Of a stretch of 64,000 nt of DNA, positions 50,608 to 59,831 are shown in pieces. The notes under the pieces were generated by a model. That model ran no database searches and was not told where the DNA came from. It saw nothing but the letters and a program-made list of their open reading frames with translations. Position numbers and translations under genes: made by a program. Positions within the stretch are counted from its first letter, which is position 1. Every line of letters starts with the position of its first letter. The stretch comes from Rhizobium ruizarguesonis (lineage in GTDB: Bacteria; Pseudomonadota; Alphaproteobacteria; Rhizobiales; Rhizobiaceae), in contig NZ_PQIG01000071.1 in assembly GCF_012349115.1 (NCBI RefSeq), positions 1-64,000 of the forward strand. The letters run 5' to 3'.

Positions 50608-52715
50608 TGGAAGACGAAACAACGGCTTTGGAGGGTGGGCAGCAATGGGACCTGGCAAAGGTCGGCACCCGTTGGCAGCAGGAGCTCGAGCGCGCGCAAC
50701 GTTATTTCAGATCCTGGCACGACCGCTGCGTCAAGATCGAGAAGATCTATCTCGACCAGCAGTCGGACCAGACGAATGCGGCCAAGCGAAGGTTTCCGAT
50801 GCTGTGGGCCAACACCTCGGTGCTGCAGCCGGCCGTCTATGCCCGGGTGCCGCAGCCGGTCGTCGAGCGTCGCTTCAAGGACGCCCAGCCGGTGGCGCGC
50901 ATGGCCTCGGAGCTCGTCGAACGCAACCTCGCCTATATGGGCGACGAAGCCGATATCGATTCGATCATGCGGGCGGTGCGCGACGATTTCCTGCTCTGCG
51001 CCCGCGGCACGGTGTGGCTGCGTTACGAGGCCGATTTCGAGCCGCTCGACATGGGCGTCCAGCCTTCCGACCCGCCTGCGAATGGGGGCTTGCCCGAAGG
51101 TCTCCTCGGCGGCATGGGCGAGGATGACGGAGCGCCGCCCGAGGCGATCAGCGACGAGCGCGTCTGCATCGATTATGTCCACTGGTCCGACTTCCTGCAC
51201 TCGCCGGCCCGCCGCTGGAAGGATGTGACATGGGTGGCGCGCCGCGTGCCGATGACCGACGAGGAGCTGGAGAAACGCTTCGGCCCTGACGCCATGACAT
51301 CGCTCCAGGCGCAAGGCGCCGGCAGCAACAAGGGCAGCAATCAGACGGAGCGCGCCGAGAACGAAGGCAAGACCCATGTCTGGGAGATCTGGTGCAAGAG
51401 CGAGAACTATACCGTCTGGATCGCCGATGGCGCGCCGGTGGCGCTGGAAGTGTCGGAGCCGCCGCTGGATCTGACACACTTCTGGCCTTGCCCGCGCCCG
51501 GCCTACGGCACGATGTCGACCAGCTCGCTGATCCCGGTTCCCGACTATGTCTATTATCAGCAGCAATGCGACGAGATCGATCTCTTGACGAAGCGCGTCA
51601 ACAAGCTGACGGACCAGCTGCGGCTGAAAGTGTTCTATCCCTCCGGCGACGGTGCGATCTCGCCGGCGATCGAGAAGGCGATGCGGCCGGAAAATGATAC
51701 CGTGATGGTGCCGATCCCGGAATGGGCGGCCTTCACCGACAAGGGCGGCTCGAAAGCCATCGTGACGCTGCCGATCGATGAGGTGCAGAAGGTGATCATC
51801 GCCTGCATCCAGGCCCGCAAGCAGCTGATCGAGGAAGTCTACCAGATCACCGGCATCTCCGACATCGTCCGCGGCGATACCCAGGCGTCCGAGACGGCAA
51901 CGGCGCAGCGCATCAAGAGCCAGTGGGGCTCGATCCGCATCCGCGACCGCCAGTCCGAACTTGCCCGCTTCGCCCGCGACATCATCCGCCTTGCCGGCGA
52001 AATCATCTGCGACCAGTTCCAGCCGGAAACGCTGATGCTCGTCAGCGGCATCAAGCTGCCGACCATGGCCGAGAAGCAGCAGGTTCAAATGCAGATGCAG
52101 CAGATGCAGATGGCGGCGCAGCAGGCCGCAGCTCGGGCCGAGCAGATGGGGCAACCCGCACCACCGCCACCTGAGATGCCGCCGCAGCTTCAACAGATGA
52201 TGCAGCAACCGACGATCGACGAGGTCGTGCAGCTCTTGCGCAATGACAGCATTCGCGGCTTCCAGATCGACATCGAAACGGATTCGACCATCGAGCCCGA
52301 CGAGGACGCCGAAAAGCAGCGCCGCATGGAATTCGTGCAGATGATCGGCGGCTTCCTGCAGCAGGCGGGCGCCATGGCACAACAGAACCCGATGCTGGTG
52401 CCCGTGATGCTCGAGACGCTGCTCTTTGCCGCCCGCGGCTTCAGGGCCGGGCGCCAGCTCGAAAGCACGCTGGAGCAGGTCGGCGCCCAGCTCTCCGAGG
52501 CCGCAACCGCGCCGAAGCAACCGCCGGAGCCGCCGGCCGAGCAGATGATCAAGCTGAAAACGGCAGAGGTGAAGGCCGGTGCGGAACAGCGGAAAGCCGA
52601 GCTTGGCGTGGCGCAAGCCGAGATCGAGCATCGCGCCGTGGTCGAGCAGGCGCGCGGCGAGGCAGCGGCGCAGGCCTTGCAGCAGTTCCAGGCGCAGCAG
52701 CCCGCCTATCAATGA
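50607..52715 (+). CDS. Portal protein
   Basis: This 702-residue protein has RRFPMLWANTSVLQPAVYAR, then VCIDYVHWSDFLHSPARRW, PVPDYVYYQQQCDEIDLLTKRVNK and a long Gln/Met-rich coiled C-terminus (residues about 490-690). This is the layout of podovirus portals such as P22-like proteins, which form the dodecameric DNA channel. It begins inside the terminase stop (TGATG), and a longer frame is rejected. The C-terminal barrel-like low-complexity segment is normal for the family. Confidence 0.9.
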   Translation: MEDETTALEGGQQWDLAKVGTRWQQELERAQRYFRSWHDRCVKIEKIYLDQQSDQTNAAKRRFPMLWANTSVLQPAVYARVPQPVVERRFKDAQPVARMASELVERNLAYMGDEADIDSIMRAVRDDFLLCARGTVWLRYEADFEPLDMGVQPSDPPANGGLPEGLLGGMGEDDGAPPEAISDERVCIDYVHWSDFLHSPARRWKDVTWVARRVPMTDEELEKRFGPDAMTSLQAQGAGSNKGSNQTERAENEGKTHVWEIWCKSENYTVWIADGAPVALEVSEPPLDLTHFWPCPRPAYGTMSTSSLIPVPDYVYYQQQCDEIDLLTKRVNKLTDQLRLKVFYPSGDGAISPAIEKAMRPENDTVMVPIPEWAAFTDKGGSKAIVTLPIDEVQKVIIACIQARKQLIEEVYQITGISDIVRGDTQASETATAQRIKSQWGSIRIRDRQSELARFARDIIRLAGEIICDQFQPETLMLVSGIKLPTMAEKQQVQMQMQQMQMAAQQAAARAEQMGQPAPPPPEMPPQLQQMMQQPTIDEVVQLLRNDSIRGFQIDIETDSTIEPDEDAEKQRRMEFVQMIGGFLQQAGAMAQQNPMLVPVMLETLLFAARGFRAGRQLESTLEQVGAQLSEAATAPKQPPEPPAEQMIKLKTAEVKAGAEQRKAELGVAQAEIEHRAVVEQARGEAAAQALQQFQAQQPAYQ

Positions 52716-52728
52716 TTGGGGTTGAAGC

Positions 52729-53040
52729 ATGAGAGAACGTTATTGCCGTGTCTGCGGCGGCTGGCACGCGCTCGACAAATGGCCGCACAACTGCATGCCG
52801 GCCCAAAACCCGGCGCAGTCAGATCTGCCGGCGCCGCATTTCGTCAGCGACAGCATCGACATCCAGTCGATGCATGACGGCAGGCATTACACCTCGAAGG
52901 CCAAGCTGCGTTCGGCCTATCGAGCGGCCGGCGTGGTCGAGATCGGCAACGAAAAGCCGCAGCCGATCGAGAAGCCGAAGACCGATCGTGCCGAGATCCG
53001 CAAGGAGCTGCGGCGGGTTCACGCCGAATACAACGCCTAG
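52729..53040 (+). CDS. Small phage protein with zinc-ribbon-like N-terminus
   Basis: This 103-residue protein has YCRVCGGWHALDKWPHNC, two CxxC-like or Cys/His pairs resembling a zinc ribbon, then SIDIQSMHDGRHYTSKAKLR and a basic C-terminus. Proteins like this commonly follow the portal gene in related alphaproteobacterial prophages. The exact role is unknown. Confidence 0.7.
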   Translation: MRERYCRVCGGWHALDKWPHNCMPAQNPAQSDLPAPHFVSDSIDIQSMHDGRHYTSKAKLRSAYRAAGVVEIGNEKPQPIEKPKTDRAEIRKELRRVHAEYNA

Positions 53041-53102
53041 AACAAACTGCTCTAACCTTTTGTTTTTACGGGCATCAATCCCCGACAAAGGAAGTTTCCG
53101 AC

Positions 53103-54197
53103 ATGGACATGGAAGACCTGAACGAGGCCGGCAACGGCAGCGAAGATTTTGGCGCGTTCGACGAAAGGCCAGTCAGCATCCGCGACAGCCTGAAGGCGGC
53201 GATCGACACCGTCGAAGGCAATGGACCGGGCGATATAACCGGCCAGCCGCGCGACGGGGAAAACGGCCGCTTCCTGGCCAAGGGGCAGGAGCAAGCCGCA
53301 GCGGCGAGGGCAGGGCAGGCGCCGGCAGCTAACGCTGCTTTGGCCGCCCAGCAGCAGACGCCGCAAGTACAAAGCCGAGCGCAGAGCGGCGAACAGCCGG
53401 CAGCTATCGGCGGCCGGGTTCCGCCCGGCTGGTCGGCGGAAGCCAAGGCGCAATTCGCGACCCTTCCCGGGGAAGTGCAGGCGGCGATTACCAAGCGGGA
53501 GCAGGAGGTCGATAACGGCTTCCGCGTCCTGCAGGATTACAAGGGGCTCGAGGAGTTCACGCCGCTCATCCGCCAGGCCGGCATGACCCATGCCGATGTC
53601 ATGCGCCGGGCGATCGACTGGGAAAAGGCGCTCATCCACGATCCCGTCAACACCGTCGTTCACGTCGCCAGGATGGCCGGGGTCAATCTTCATGCCCTGG
53701 TCAATGGTCAGATGGAACAGGTCCTGCAGCGGAGTTCGCAGCAGGCCGGACCACAGCCCGGACTACAGCAAGGAGGACCGCAGCCTCGACCCATCAACGT
53801 CGAGGCGACGGTCGAACATGTTCTGCGGAAAAGGGACACCGAAACTCAAGTCGATGCCTTCCTTTCCGACCCGGCAAACGCGCACGCCGATGATGTGCTG
53901 GACGATATGATCGCCCTTATCAACGCAGGGCGGGCATCATCGCTTCAGGACGCCTACGACGCCGCATGCTGGATGCGCCCGGACATTCGCCAGCAGTTGA
54001 TCAGCCAGACTGCACAGGCCCCCGTTCACCAACAGCAAGCCCAGAGGGCAGCAGCGGCAGATCAAGCCCGCCGCGCCTCGCGATCCATCTCTGGATCTTC
54101 CGCGCCGGGCCCGACCCGCGATGCGGCAAGAGGCCAGCCCACCTCAATCCGAGACTCGCTGCGCGACGCCATGCGTTTTTCGCGCGGTCAAGTCTGA
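53103..54197 (+). CDS. Putative scaffold/pre-capsid protein
   Basis: This 364-residue acidic, Gln/Ala-rich protein has long predicted helices and low-complexity Pro/Gln segments, without recognisable enzymatic motifs. It is immediately upstream of the major capsid gene, where the scaffold gene normally lies. ARDSLKAAIDTVEGNGPGD-like text at the N-terminus and IRDSLRDAMRFSR at the end are repeat-like. The call is mainly from position and composition. Confidence 0.6.
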   Translation: MDMEDLNEAGNGSEDFGAFDERPVSIRDSLKAAIDTVEGNGPGDITGQPRDGENGRFLAKGQEQAAAARAGQAPAANAALAAQQQTPQVQSRAQSGEQPAAIGGRVPPGWSAEAKAQFATLPGEVQAAITKREQEVDNGFRVLQDYKGLEEFTPLIRQAGMTHADVMRRAIDWEKALIHDPVNTVVHVARMAGVNLHALVNGQMEQVLQRSSQQAGPQPGLQQGGPQPRPINVEATVEHVLRKRDTETQVDAFLSDPANAHADDVLDDMIALINAGRASSLQDAYDAACWMRPDIRQQLISQTAQAPVHQQQAQRAAAADQARRASRSISGSSAPGPTRDAARGQPTSIRDSLRDAMRFSRGQV

Positions 54198-54212
54198 TCA
54201 AAGGAATGATCA

Positions 54213-55187
54213 ATGCCCATCTCGCCCAACCTCTCTGAAATCGTGACCACGACGCTGCGCAACCGCAGCGGCACGGTCGCCGACGACGTGACGAAGAACA
54301 ACGGTCTTCTCACTCGTCTGAACAGCCGCGGCCGCAAGAAGCCCATCTCCGGCGGCCGCACCATCGTTCAGGAACTGCAGTACCAGGAAAACGGCAGCTT
54401 CAAGCGCTATTCCGGCTACGATATCCTCAATGTGCAGCCCTCCGACGTCATTACCGCTGCCGAATACGACCTCAAGCAGGCCGCGGTCGCCGTCTCGATG
54501 TCGGGTCTCGAACAGCTGCAGAACTCCGGCGAGGATGCGATCCTCGATCTGCTCGAGCAGCGCATCGAGAACGCCGAAACCACGCTGAAGAACAACATCG
54601 CGCTCGACTGCTATTCCGATGGCACGGCCGATGGCGGGCGTCAGATCGGCGGCCTGCAGCTGCTGGTCTCGACCTCGCCGACCTCGGGCACCGTCGGCGG
54701 CATCTCGCGCGCCACCTGGGGTTTCTGGCGCAACCAGAAGTTCTCGGCCTCGGCCGATGGCGGTGCCGCCGCCTCGAATGCCAACATCCAGAGCTATATG
54801 AACCGGCTCTACATGTCCTGCGTTCGCGGCTCCGACGCGCCTGATCTGGTCGTCGCCGACAACAACTTCTTCCGCCTCTACTGGGAATCGCTGCAGGCGA
54901 TCCAGCGCATCACCTCGGCGGACAAGGGCATGACCGGCTTCCAGTCGCTGCAATACATGGGCGCCGACGTGATCTTCGACGGCGGCTTCGGCGGCGGTGC
55001 GCCTCTCAACCAGATGTTCTTCCTGAACACTAAGTACCTGTTCTATCGCCCGCACCGCGACCGCGACATGGCTCCGATCGGCGACGAGCGCATGAACACC
55101 AACCAGGATGCCTTCGTGCAGCTCATGGGCTTCGCCGGCAACCTCACCATGAACAACGCCTTTCTGCAGGGCGTGTTGTTCGCCTGA
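54213..55187 (+). CDS. Major capsid protein
   Basis: This 324-residue protein has an N-terminal arm with TTLRNRSGTVADDVTKNN, an E-loop-like GGRTIVQELQYQENGSFKRY, and a P-domain/A-domain run ending MFFLNTKYLFYRPHRD and LMGFAGNLTMNNAFLQG. This fits the HK97-fold capsid group found in P22-like and alphaproteobacterial podoviruses. AAAGGAATG-type spacing lies before the ATG. Confidence 0.85.
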   Translation: MPISPNLSEIVTTTLRNRSGTVADDVTKNNGLLTRLNSRGRKKPISGGRTIVQELQYQENGSFKRYSGYDILNVQPSDVITAAEYDLKQAAVAVSMSGLEQLQNSGEDAILDLLEQRIENAETTLKNNIALDCYSDGTADGGRQIGGLQLLVSTSPTSGTVGGISRATWGFWRNQKFSASADGGAAASNANIQSYMNRLYMSCVRGSDAPDLVVADNNFFRLYWESLQAIQRITSADKGMTGFQSLQYMGADVIFDGGFGGGAPLNQMFFLNTKYLFYRPHRDRDMAPIGDERMNTNQDAFVQLMGFAGNLTMNNAFLQGVLFA

Positions 55188-55209
55188 TCGTCAACGAAAG
55201 GAAAAGCAA

Positions 55210-55995
55210 ATGTCGGTCGCTTCAATCCAGTCCGATCGTCTTGGCGCGAACCCGTTCGTCGTCGAAGGCCCGATCGTTTCCGGCTCCGGTATTCCGGGCC
55301 CGAACTTCTCCCTCGGCGCCGTCGCCGGCGGAGACCGCGAATCCGAATGGGTTTATTGCCAGCTTGTGCTGGCCTCGCAGACGACCCTTCAGCCCGGCCA
55401 GTGGTTCCAGTGGACCAGGGATTATGTCGCTTCGCTGCTGACCACGGCGGCCGCCGTCGTCGGCCAGCGCTGCGGCGTCTTTTCCGGTGCCGCCCAGCCT
55501 CCGACCCTGACCGGCGGGCCGGTCGGTGCCATCACGCTTGCACCAGGCACCTATTACATCTGGCTGCAGCGCAATGGCCAGGCGCCGTCGCAGGTGGCAA
55601 CCGCAACGGCGGCCCTCGTCGTTGCCGAAACCACCGCCACCGCAGGTCAGGCGAGCGCCCCGGCATCCGCCACGGCAACCACCAAGGCCATCGCCAACGT
55701 CAACTTTGCGGCGGCCAACCAGACCTTTACCGCAACCACGGTCAACGGCTCCAACCTGCTGACGAGCCTTTCCGGCCTCAACGCCGGTTCCGGCCCGTTC
55801 ATCGGTGCGGCTGTCTCCGGCACCGGCATATCAGGCGGAACCACCATCGCCGGCATCACCTACAGCCCGAACGGCGTCGTCCAGAGCATCACGCTGTCGG
55901 CCAACGCCACCGCCAATGGCACCGGCATCACCATCACGGCGACGGGTGTGCTCGAGGCAACGCTGATGCGTCCGTTCCTGTCGAAGGTGAACTAA
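55210..55995 (+). CDS. Capsid decoration/structural protein
   Basis: This 261-residue protein has a Gly/Thr/Ala-rich C-terminal half (TATTKAIANVNF, SGTGISGGTTIAGITYSPNG) that looks like an immunoglobulin- or beta-rich surface domain. The N-terminal half is more ordinary (WVYCQLVLASQTTLQPGQW). It follows the capsid gene by 22 bases. A decoration or head-fibre role is plausible; no family was recognised with certainty. Confidence 0.55.
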   Translation: MSVASIQSDRLGANPFVVEGPIVSGSGIPGPNFSLGAVAGGDRESEWVYCQLVLASQTTLQPGQWFQWTRDYVASLLTTAAAVVGQRCGVFSGAAQPPTLTGGPVGAITLAPGTYYIWLQRNGQAPSQVATATAALVVAETTATAGQASAPASATATTKAIANVNFAAANQTFTATTVNGSNLLTSLSGLNAGSGPFIGAAVSGTGISGGTTIAGITYSPNGVVQSITLSANATANGTGITITATGVLEATLMRPFLSKVN

Positions 55996-56048
55996 ACCAA
56001 GACGTCGACGGGCACTTCGGCGCCCGTTTCGTCGACCTATCCATACGC

Positions 56049-56232
56049 GGCCTGCCCCTCATCCGGCTGCCGCCACCAACCGGGGTCGAGCCACGCGTCT
56101 CGACCCGTCCTTCGGACCCCCGTAAACGGGGCGAAGGGGATATGCCGCGACCTCTCTGTTCCCCTCAGGCCTATCGCGGGGCACGTCCCCTCTCCCCGTC
56201 AGAACGGGGAGAGGGCTAGGGTGAGGGGCAGC
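56049..56232. repeat. RIME-like intergenic mosaic element
   Basis: The ends cccctcatccggctgcc and gggtgaggggcagcc are inverted. Two inner stem-loops (cccgtaaacgggg and ctctccccgtcagaacggggagag) sit between them. The composition and ends match rhizobial intergenic mosaic elements. It fills the only sizeable non-coding gap (about 300 bases) in the late module, which suggests an insertion after the prophage settled in a rhizobial host. Confidence 0.75.
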
Positions 56233-56301
56233 CAGCCGACATCAAGCCGGCGCTTCGGCGCCCGCTTCCTTTCCCCCGCCATCAACAGCGAGACAAACAC
56301 C

Positions 56302-56874
56302 ATGCCCGACAGCAACACCGGAATTTATGCCTCCTTCAGCCTCGAACCGGTCGAGCAGACCTTTCTGACGGAGAAGGAAGGCCGGCCGATCTTCGCCGAC
56401 AAGGAATTCGTCCGCATCTTCATCTCCGGCGACAAGCACACCGAAGTCTATCGCGAGGTGACCGACAACGACAAACAGCGTTTTTCCCAAGCCTATAAGC
56501 GTTTCAAGGAAGGGGCCGCCGCCCGCGAGCAGCTGACCGGCACGCCGCTGGCGCAATGGCCCTATCTGAAACCCAGCCAGATCAAGGAGCTGGAGGCGGT
56601 CAATATCTACACCGTCGAGCAGCTTGCAGCACTCTCCGACACCGTCAAGCAGAAGATCGGCATGGGGGCGAACGAACTCGTCGCCGCCGCTCGGGCCTAT
56701 CTGGCAACCGCTGAAAACTCGAGTGCTGCCTCGGCCTTTGCCGCCGAGAACGAGCGGCTGAAGGACGAGGTGACACGCCTGCAGGAGCAGATGAAGGAGA
56801 TGGCCTCGCGCTTCGAGGCGCTCGAAAACGAACGTCAAGCCGGGGCCAAGTCCCGCGGCCGCGTCGCCGCCTGA
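56302..56874 (+). CDS. Phage protein with HhH-like segment and coiled coil
   Basis: This 190-residue protein has an EKEGRPIFADKEFVRIFISG beta-rich start, NIYTVEQLAALSDTVKQKIG (about 95-115, resembling a helix-hairpin-helix), and a C-terminal coiled coil (ENERLKDEVTRLQEQMKEMA). The ATG at 56302 is preferred because the frame to its left runs into the mosaic element. A structural or DNA-linked virion role is possible; no known family was recognised. Confidence 0.6.
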   Translation: MPDSNTGIYASFSLEPVEQTFLTEKEGRPIFADKEFVRIFISGDKHTEVYREVTDNDKQRFSQAYKRFKEGAAAREQLTGTPLAQWPYLKPSQIKELEAVNIYTVEQLAALSDTVKQKIGMGANELVAAARAYLATAENSSAASAFAAENERLKDEVTRLQEQMKEMASRFEALENERQAGAKSRGRVAA

Positions 56875-56890
56875 AGAGGAGATCCCGCGC

Positions 56891-57598
56891 ATGTCGCTCT
56901 TGACCATCATTCAGAATGTCTGCGCGGAAATCGACCTCGATCCGCCGACGGCCGTCATGTCCTCGGCGGATCCGCAGATCATGCAGCTGCGCATCCTCTC
57001 CACCCGCGCCGGCCGCGACCTGATGCGCGAGCATGACTGGTCAACGCTGATGGTGCAGCGGCAATTCGCAACGACGGGCGCCAACCCCGAACCGGCCGAG
57101 CCGCCCGCTGACTGGGACCGCTTCGCCGCCAATTCGAAGATCTGGAACGCCTCGCGCCTCTGGCAGATGAATGGCCCGGTGGAGCCGCAGACCTGGCAGC
57201 GCAACAGCATCCTCAACTCCAACCCGGTGCCGCAGATCTGGCGCATGGCCGGCGGCAAGCTCGACATCCACCCGAACGCTGCCGGCGAAACGATGGCTTA
57301 CGCGTATATTTCCGGCTTCTGGGTGGCGCTGAATGGCGAGGCGACCTATGCCGCCAATTGGGCTGGCGACACCGACACCGCCCGCTTCCTCGAAGACCTC
57401 CTCGAACTTTCGCTGATCTGGCGCTGGAAGCGGGCCAAGGGCCTCGACTATGGCGAGGAGATCGCCAGTTTCGAGCGATCCAAGGAAGCCGCGATCGGCG
57501 CCGATCGGGCGGCAAGCCCGGTCGACCTCTCGCTGCCGGCGAGGGGGCAGGCGCCTGAGAATTACTGGCCCGGCACGATCACGGTGTCCAACCCATGA
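56891..57598 (+). CDS. Phage head-tail adaptor-like protein
   Basis: This 235-residue protein has LLTIIQNVCAEIDLDPPTAV, then SADPQIMQLRILSTRAGRDL. A longer region with WRMAGGKLDIHPNAAGE and AYAYISGFWVAL follows. This resembles the gp4-like head-completion adaptors of P22-like and T7-like phages, which attach to the portal. It precedes a large connector/hub protein and overlaps its start by four bases. Confidence 0.7.
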   Translation: MSLLTIIQNVCAEIDLDPPTAVMSSADPQIMQLRILSTRAGRDLMREHDWSTLMVQRQFATTGANPEPAEPPADWDRFAANSKIWNASRLWQMNGPVEPQTWQRNSILNSNPVPQIWRMAGGKLDIHPNAAGETMAYAYISGFWVALNGEATYAANWAGDTDTARFLEDLLELSLIWRWKRAKGLDYGEEIASFERSKEAAIGADRAASPVDLSLPARGQAPENYWPGTITVSNP

Positions 57599-59418
57599 CC
57601 CGCAGACCTGTCCCTCAAAACGGGCGCACCGGCCGCGTTTCGCCAAGCAAAGACTGGATCGCACCGATCGGCGGCTGGCGAACCGATGTCGAGATGGCGG
57701 ATATGCCCGCCGATGCGGCCTTTCAGCTCGACAACTTCTTTCCCGAGGCCAACCGGGTGCGCGCCCGTTATGGCTTCCTCGCCTTCGCCACCGGGCTTGG
57801 CGCCGACGTGCAGACGGTCATTCCCTATTCCGGCGTCGGCAACCGGCTCTTTGCCGCCGCCGGCGACAAGATCTTCGACGTGACGGCGGGCGGTGCCGTC
57901 GGTGCGCCCGTCGTCTCCGGCATGGCAAGCGCCCATTGGTCGGTGCAGCAATATACCAATCCGGCCGGCCAGGAGTTCCTGCGCCTCGTCAATGGCCTCG
58001 ACACGCCGCTGCTCTTCAACGGCACCGCCTGGACGAATAATTTTCTGGTCGGCACGGCCACGCTCGCCACCCAGAACGTCGCCGTCCGGAACACGGCCTA
58101 TACGCTGAGCTTCTTCGGCACCGGCTCCGTCGCCCTTTCCGGCGCCTTCACCGGCTCGCTGAGCGGCACAGGCGTCGCCAACCGGGTGTCGCTGACCTTC
58201 ACGCCGGCGGCCGGCACGCTTGTCGTCACCGTCTCGGGAACGGTCAGCAATGCGCAGCTCGAAAAGGGCGCGGTCGCCACCCCTTACGTTCCCTCGACGA
58301 TGATATCGGGCATTCCGGACGCCTCTCTGCTGATCGCCGTCACCGCCTATCGCTCGCGCCTGTGGTTCATCGAGAAGAATTCGACCAATGTCTGGTATCT
58401 CGCCACCGATGCCGTCAGCGGCACGGCGACGGTTCTGCCGGTCGGCGGTAATATGAAATATGGCGGCACGCTGATTGCGATCAACGTCTGGACCATCCCC
58501 GTTTCCACAGGCCTGCAGCAGTGCCTGGTGCTGATTTCCTCGGAAGGCGAGGTGATCGTCTTCCAGGGCTCCGATCCCTCGAGTGCTGCCAATTGGGGCC
58601 TGATTGGCACCTTCAAGCTCGGCCGGCCGCTCGGCACCGATCGATGCCTGCTGTCGGTCGGCGCTGATCTGGCGATCATGACGACGGACGGCATCGTGCC
58701 GATCACCAAGGCCGTGCAGCTCGATCGCGGCGCCACCAGCCTCGGGGCGATCACCGCCAAGATCGGCCCGACCTGGCGCGAGACCGTTGCGGCGACCGGC
58801 ACGACCTCTGAGGAGTGGCAGCTTTCGAGCTTTCCGGCGCGGCAGATGGCGATCGTCAACCTGCCGTCCTCCTTCGGCCCCTATCAATATGTGATGAACA
58901 CCGAAACCGGGGCCTGGTGCCGCTTCGTCGGCATGCCCGCCTCCTGCTGGACGACATGGCAGGACCGGCTGTTCTTCGGCGCGGGCGACGGCACGGTTTA
59001 TGAGGCCGAAGTCGGCGCCAACGACAATGGCGTGGCGATCGACGCGCTGATGGTCGGCGCATGGAGCCGCTATGGCGACGGCCTCTCGACCAAGCTCTCG
59101 AAGCTGATCGGGGTGACGGCGCAGATCGGGGTTTCCACGCTGATGTATGCGGGGATCTCGGTGGACTACCAGACCAAGATTCCCAACGCGCTTTTGTCGT
59201 CGATCGAGAACAATACGGCGGCGAAGTGGGGAACGGCGGTCTGGGGCGTGTCGAAATTTCCGGGCATTTCGCTTGTCCGCAAATTCGCCTCCGCCGGCGG
59301 TGCGGGTTCGGCCTTGGCGCCGACGATCCGCGCGCTGATCTCCGGCTCGTCCGGCTCCGTCTCGGAAGCGGCCGTGGTCGGCGGCTCCGTGCTTTACGAG
59401 AAAGGCGCACCGATTTGA
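57595..59418 (+). CDS. Large tail-connector/packaged-DNA stabilisation-like protein
   Basis: This 607-residue protein has mainly beta repeats with a propeller-like pattern (RLWFIEKNSTNVWYLATD, QDRLFFGAGDGTVYEAE). It resembles the gp10-like needle-base or nozzle proteins that close the portal in short-tailed phages. It overlaps the adaptor by four bases, and its stop overlaps the next gene's TTG start. Assignment is from position and beta-propeller-like text. Confidence 0.65.
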   Translation: MTRRPVPQNGRTGRVSPSKDWIAPIGGWRTDVEMADMPADAAFQLDNFFPEANRVRARYGFLAFATGLGADVQTVIPYSGVGNRLFAAAGDKIFDVTAGGAVGAPVVSGMASAHWSVQQYTNPAGQEFLRLVNGLDTPLLFNGTAWTNNFLVGTATLATQNVAVRNTAYTLSFFGTGSVALSGAFTGSLSGTGVANRVSLTFTPAAGTLVVTVSGTVSNAQLEKGAVATPYVPSTMISGIPDASLLIAVTAYRSRLWFIEKNSTNVWYLATDAVSGTATVLPVGGNMKYGGTLIAINVWTIPVSTGLQQCLVLISSEGEVIVFQGSDPSSAANWGLIGTFKLGRPLGTDRCLLSVGADLAIMTTDGIVPITKAVQLDRGATSLGAITAKIGPTWRETVAATGTTSEEWQLSSFPARQMAIVNLPSSFGPYQYVMNTETGAWCRFVGMPASCWTTWQDRLFFGAGDGTVYEAEVGANDNGVAIDALMVGAWSRYGDGLSTKLSKLIGVTAQIGVSTLMYAGISVDYQTKIPNALLSSIENNTAAKWGTAVWGVSKFPGISLVRKFASAGGAGSALAPTIRALISGSSGSVSEAAVVGGSVLYEKGAPI

Positions 59419-59831
59419 TCGTCTCCGAACCGCGCGAGCAGATCGCGGCCTGGGTCGGCAACAGGATCGGCGTGAGCTTCCACCCGCCTTACACCACGCT
59501 CGCCCATATCGACCGCGGCCGGATCATCGCCGGCTTCGTCTTCAACGTCTGGACCGAGCATGACGTCGAGGTTTCGCTGGCCGCCGACCGGCTGACGCTG
59601 ACGCTGATGCGATCGGTCTTCCGCTATGTCGTGCACCAACTCGGCTGCTGCCGCGCAACCGCAAGAACCCGCGCCGACAATGCCGAATCCCAGAAGATTC
59701 TGGCAAGATTGGGCGCCCGGCGGGAAGGCCGCCAGCAGGCCTATTTCGGCGACTGCGACGCGCTGCTTTACGCAATCATGAAAGAGGATTTTCCCTATGG
59801 TCTCCACGCCGAAGGCCCCAAAGGCGCCTGA
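59415..59831 (+). CDS. GNAT-like virion protein
   Basis: This 138-residue protein starts with TTG inside the previous stop (TTGA overlap); no ATG is available nearby. TRADNAESQKILARLGARRE and QAYFGDCDALLYAIMKEDFP match the C-terminal part of a GNAT acetyltransferase fold, as in gp13-type internal proteins of T7-like phages. The acetyl-CoA loop is not clear, so it may be a structural relative rather than an enzyme. Confidence 0.7.
   Translation: MIVSEPREQIAAWVGNRIGVSFHPPYTTLAHIDRGRIIAGFVFNVWTEHDVEVSLAADRLTLTLMRSVFRYVVHQLGCCRATARTRADNAESQKILARLGARREGRQQAYFGDCDALLYAIMKEDFPYGLHAEGPKGA

Noticed and set aside
50589..52730. A 713-codon open frame opposite the portal gene
   Set aside because: It is a high-GC shadow of the portal codons. 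The product is Leu/Arg/His-rich with no recognisable domain, and the portal frame has clear family motifs.
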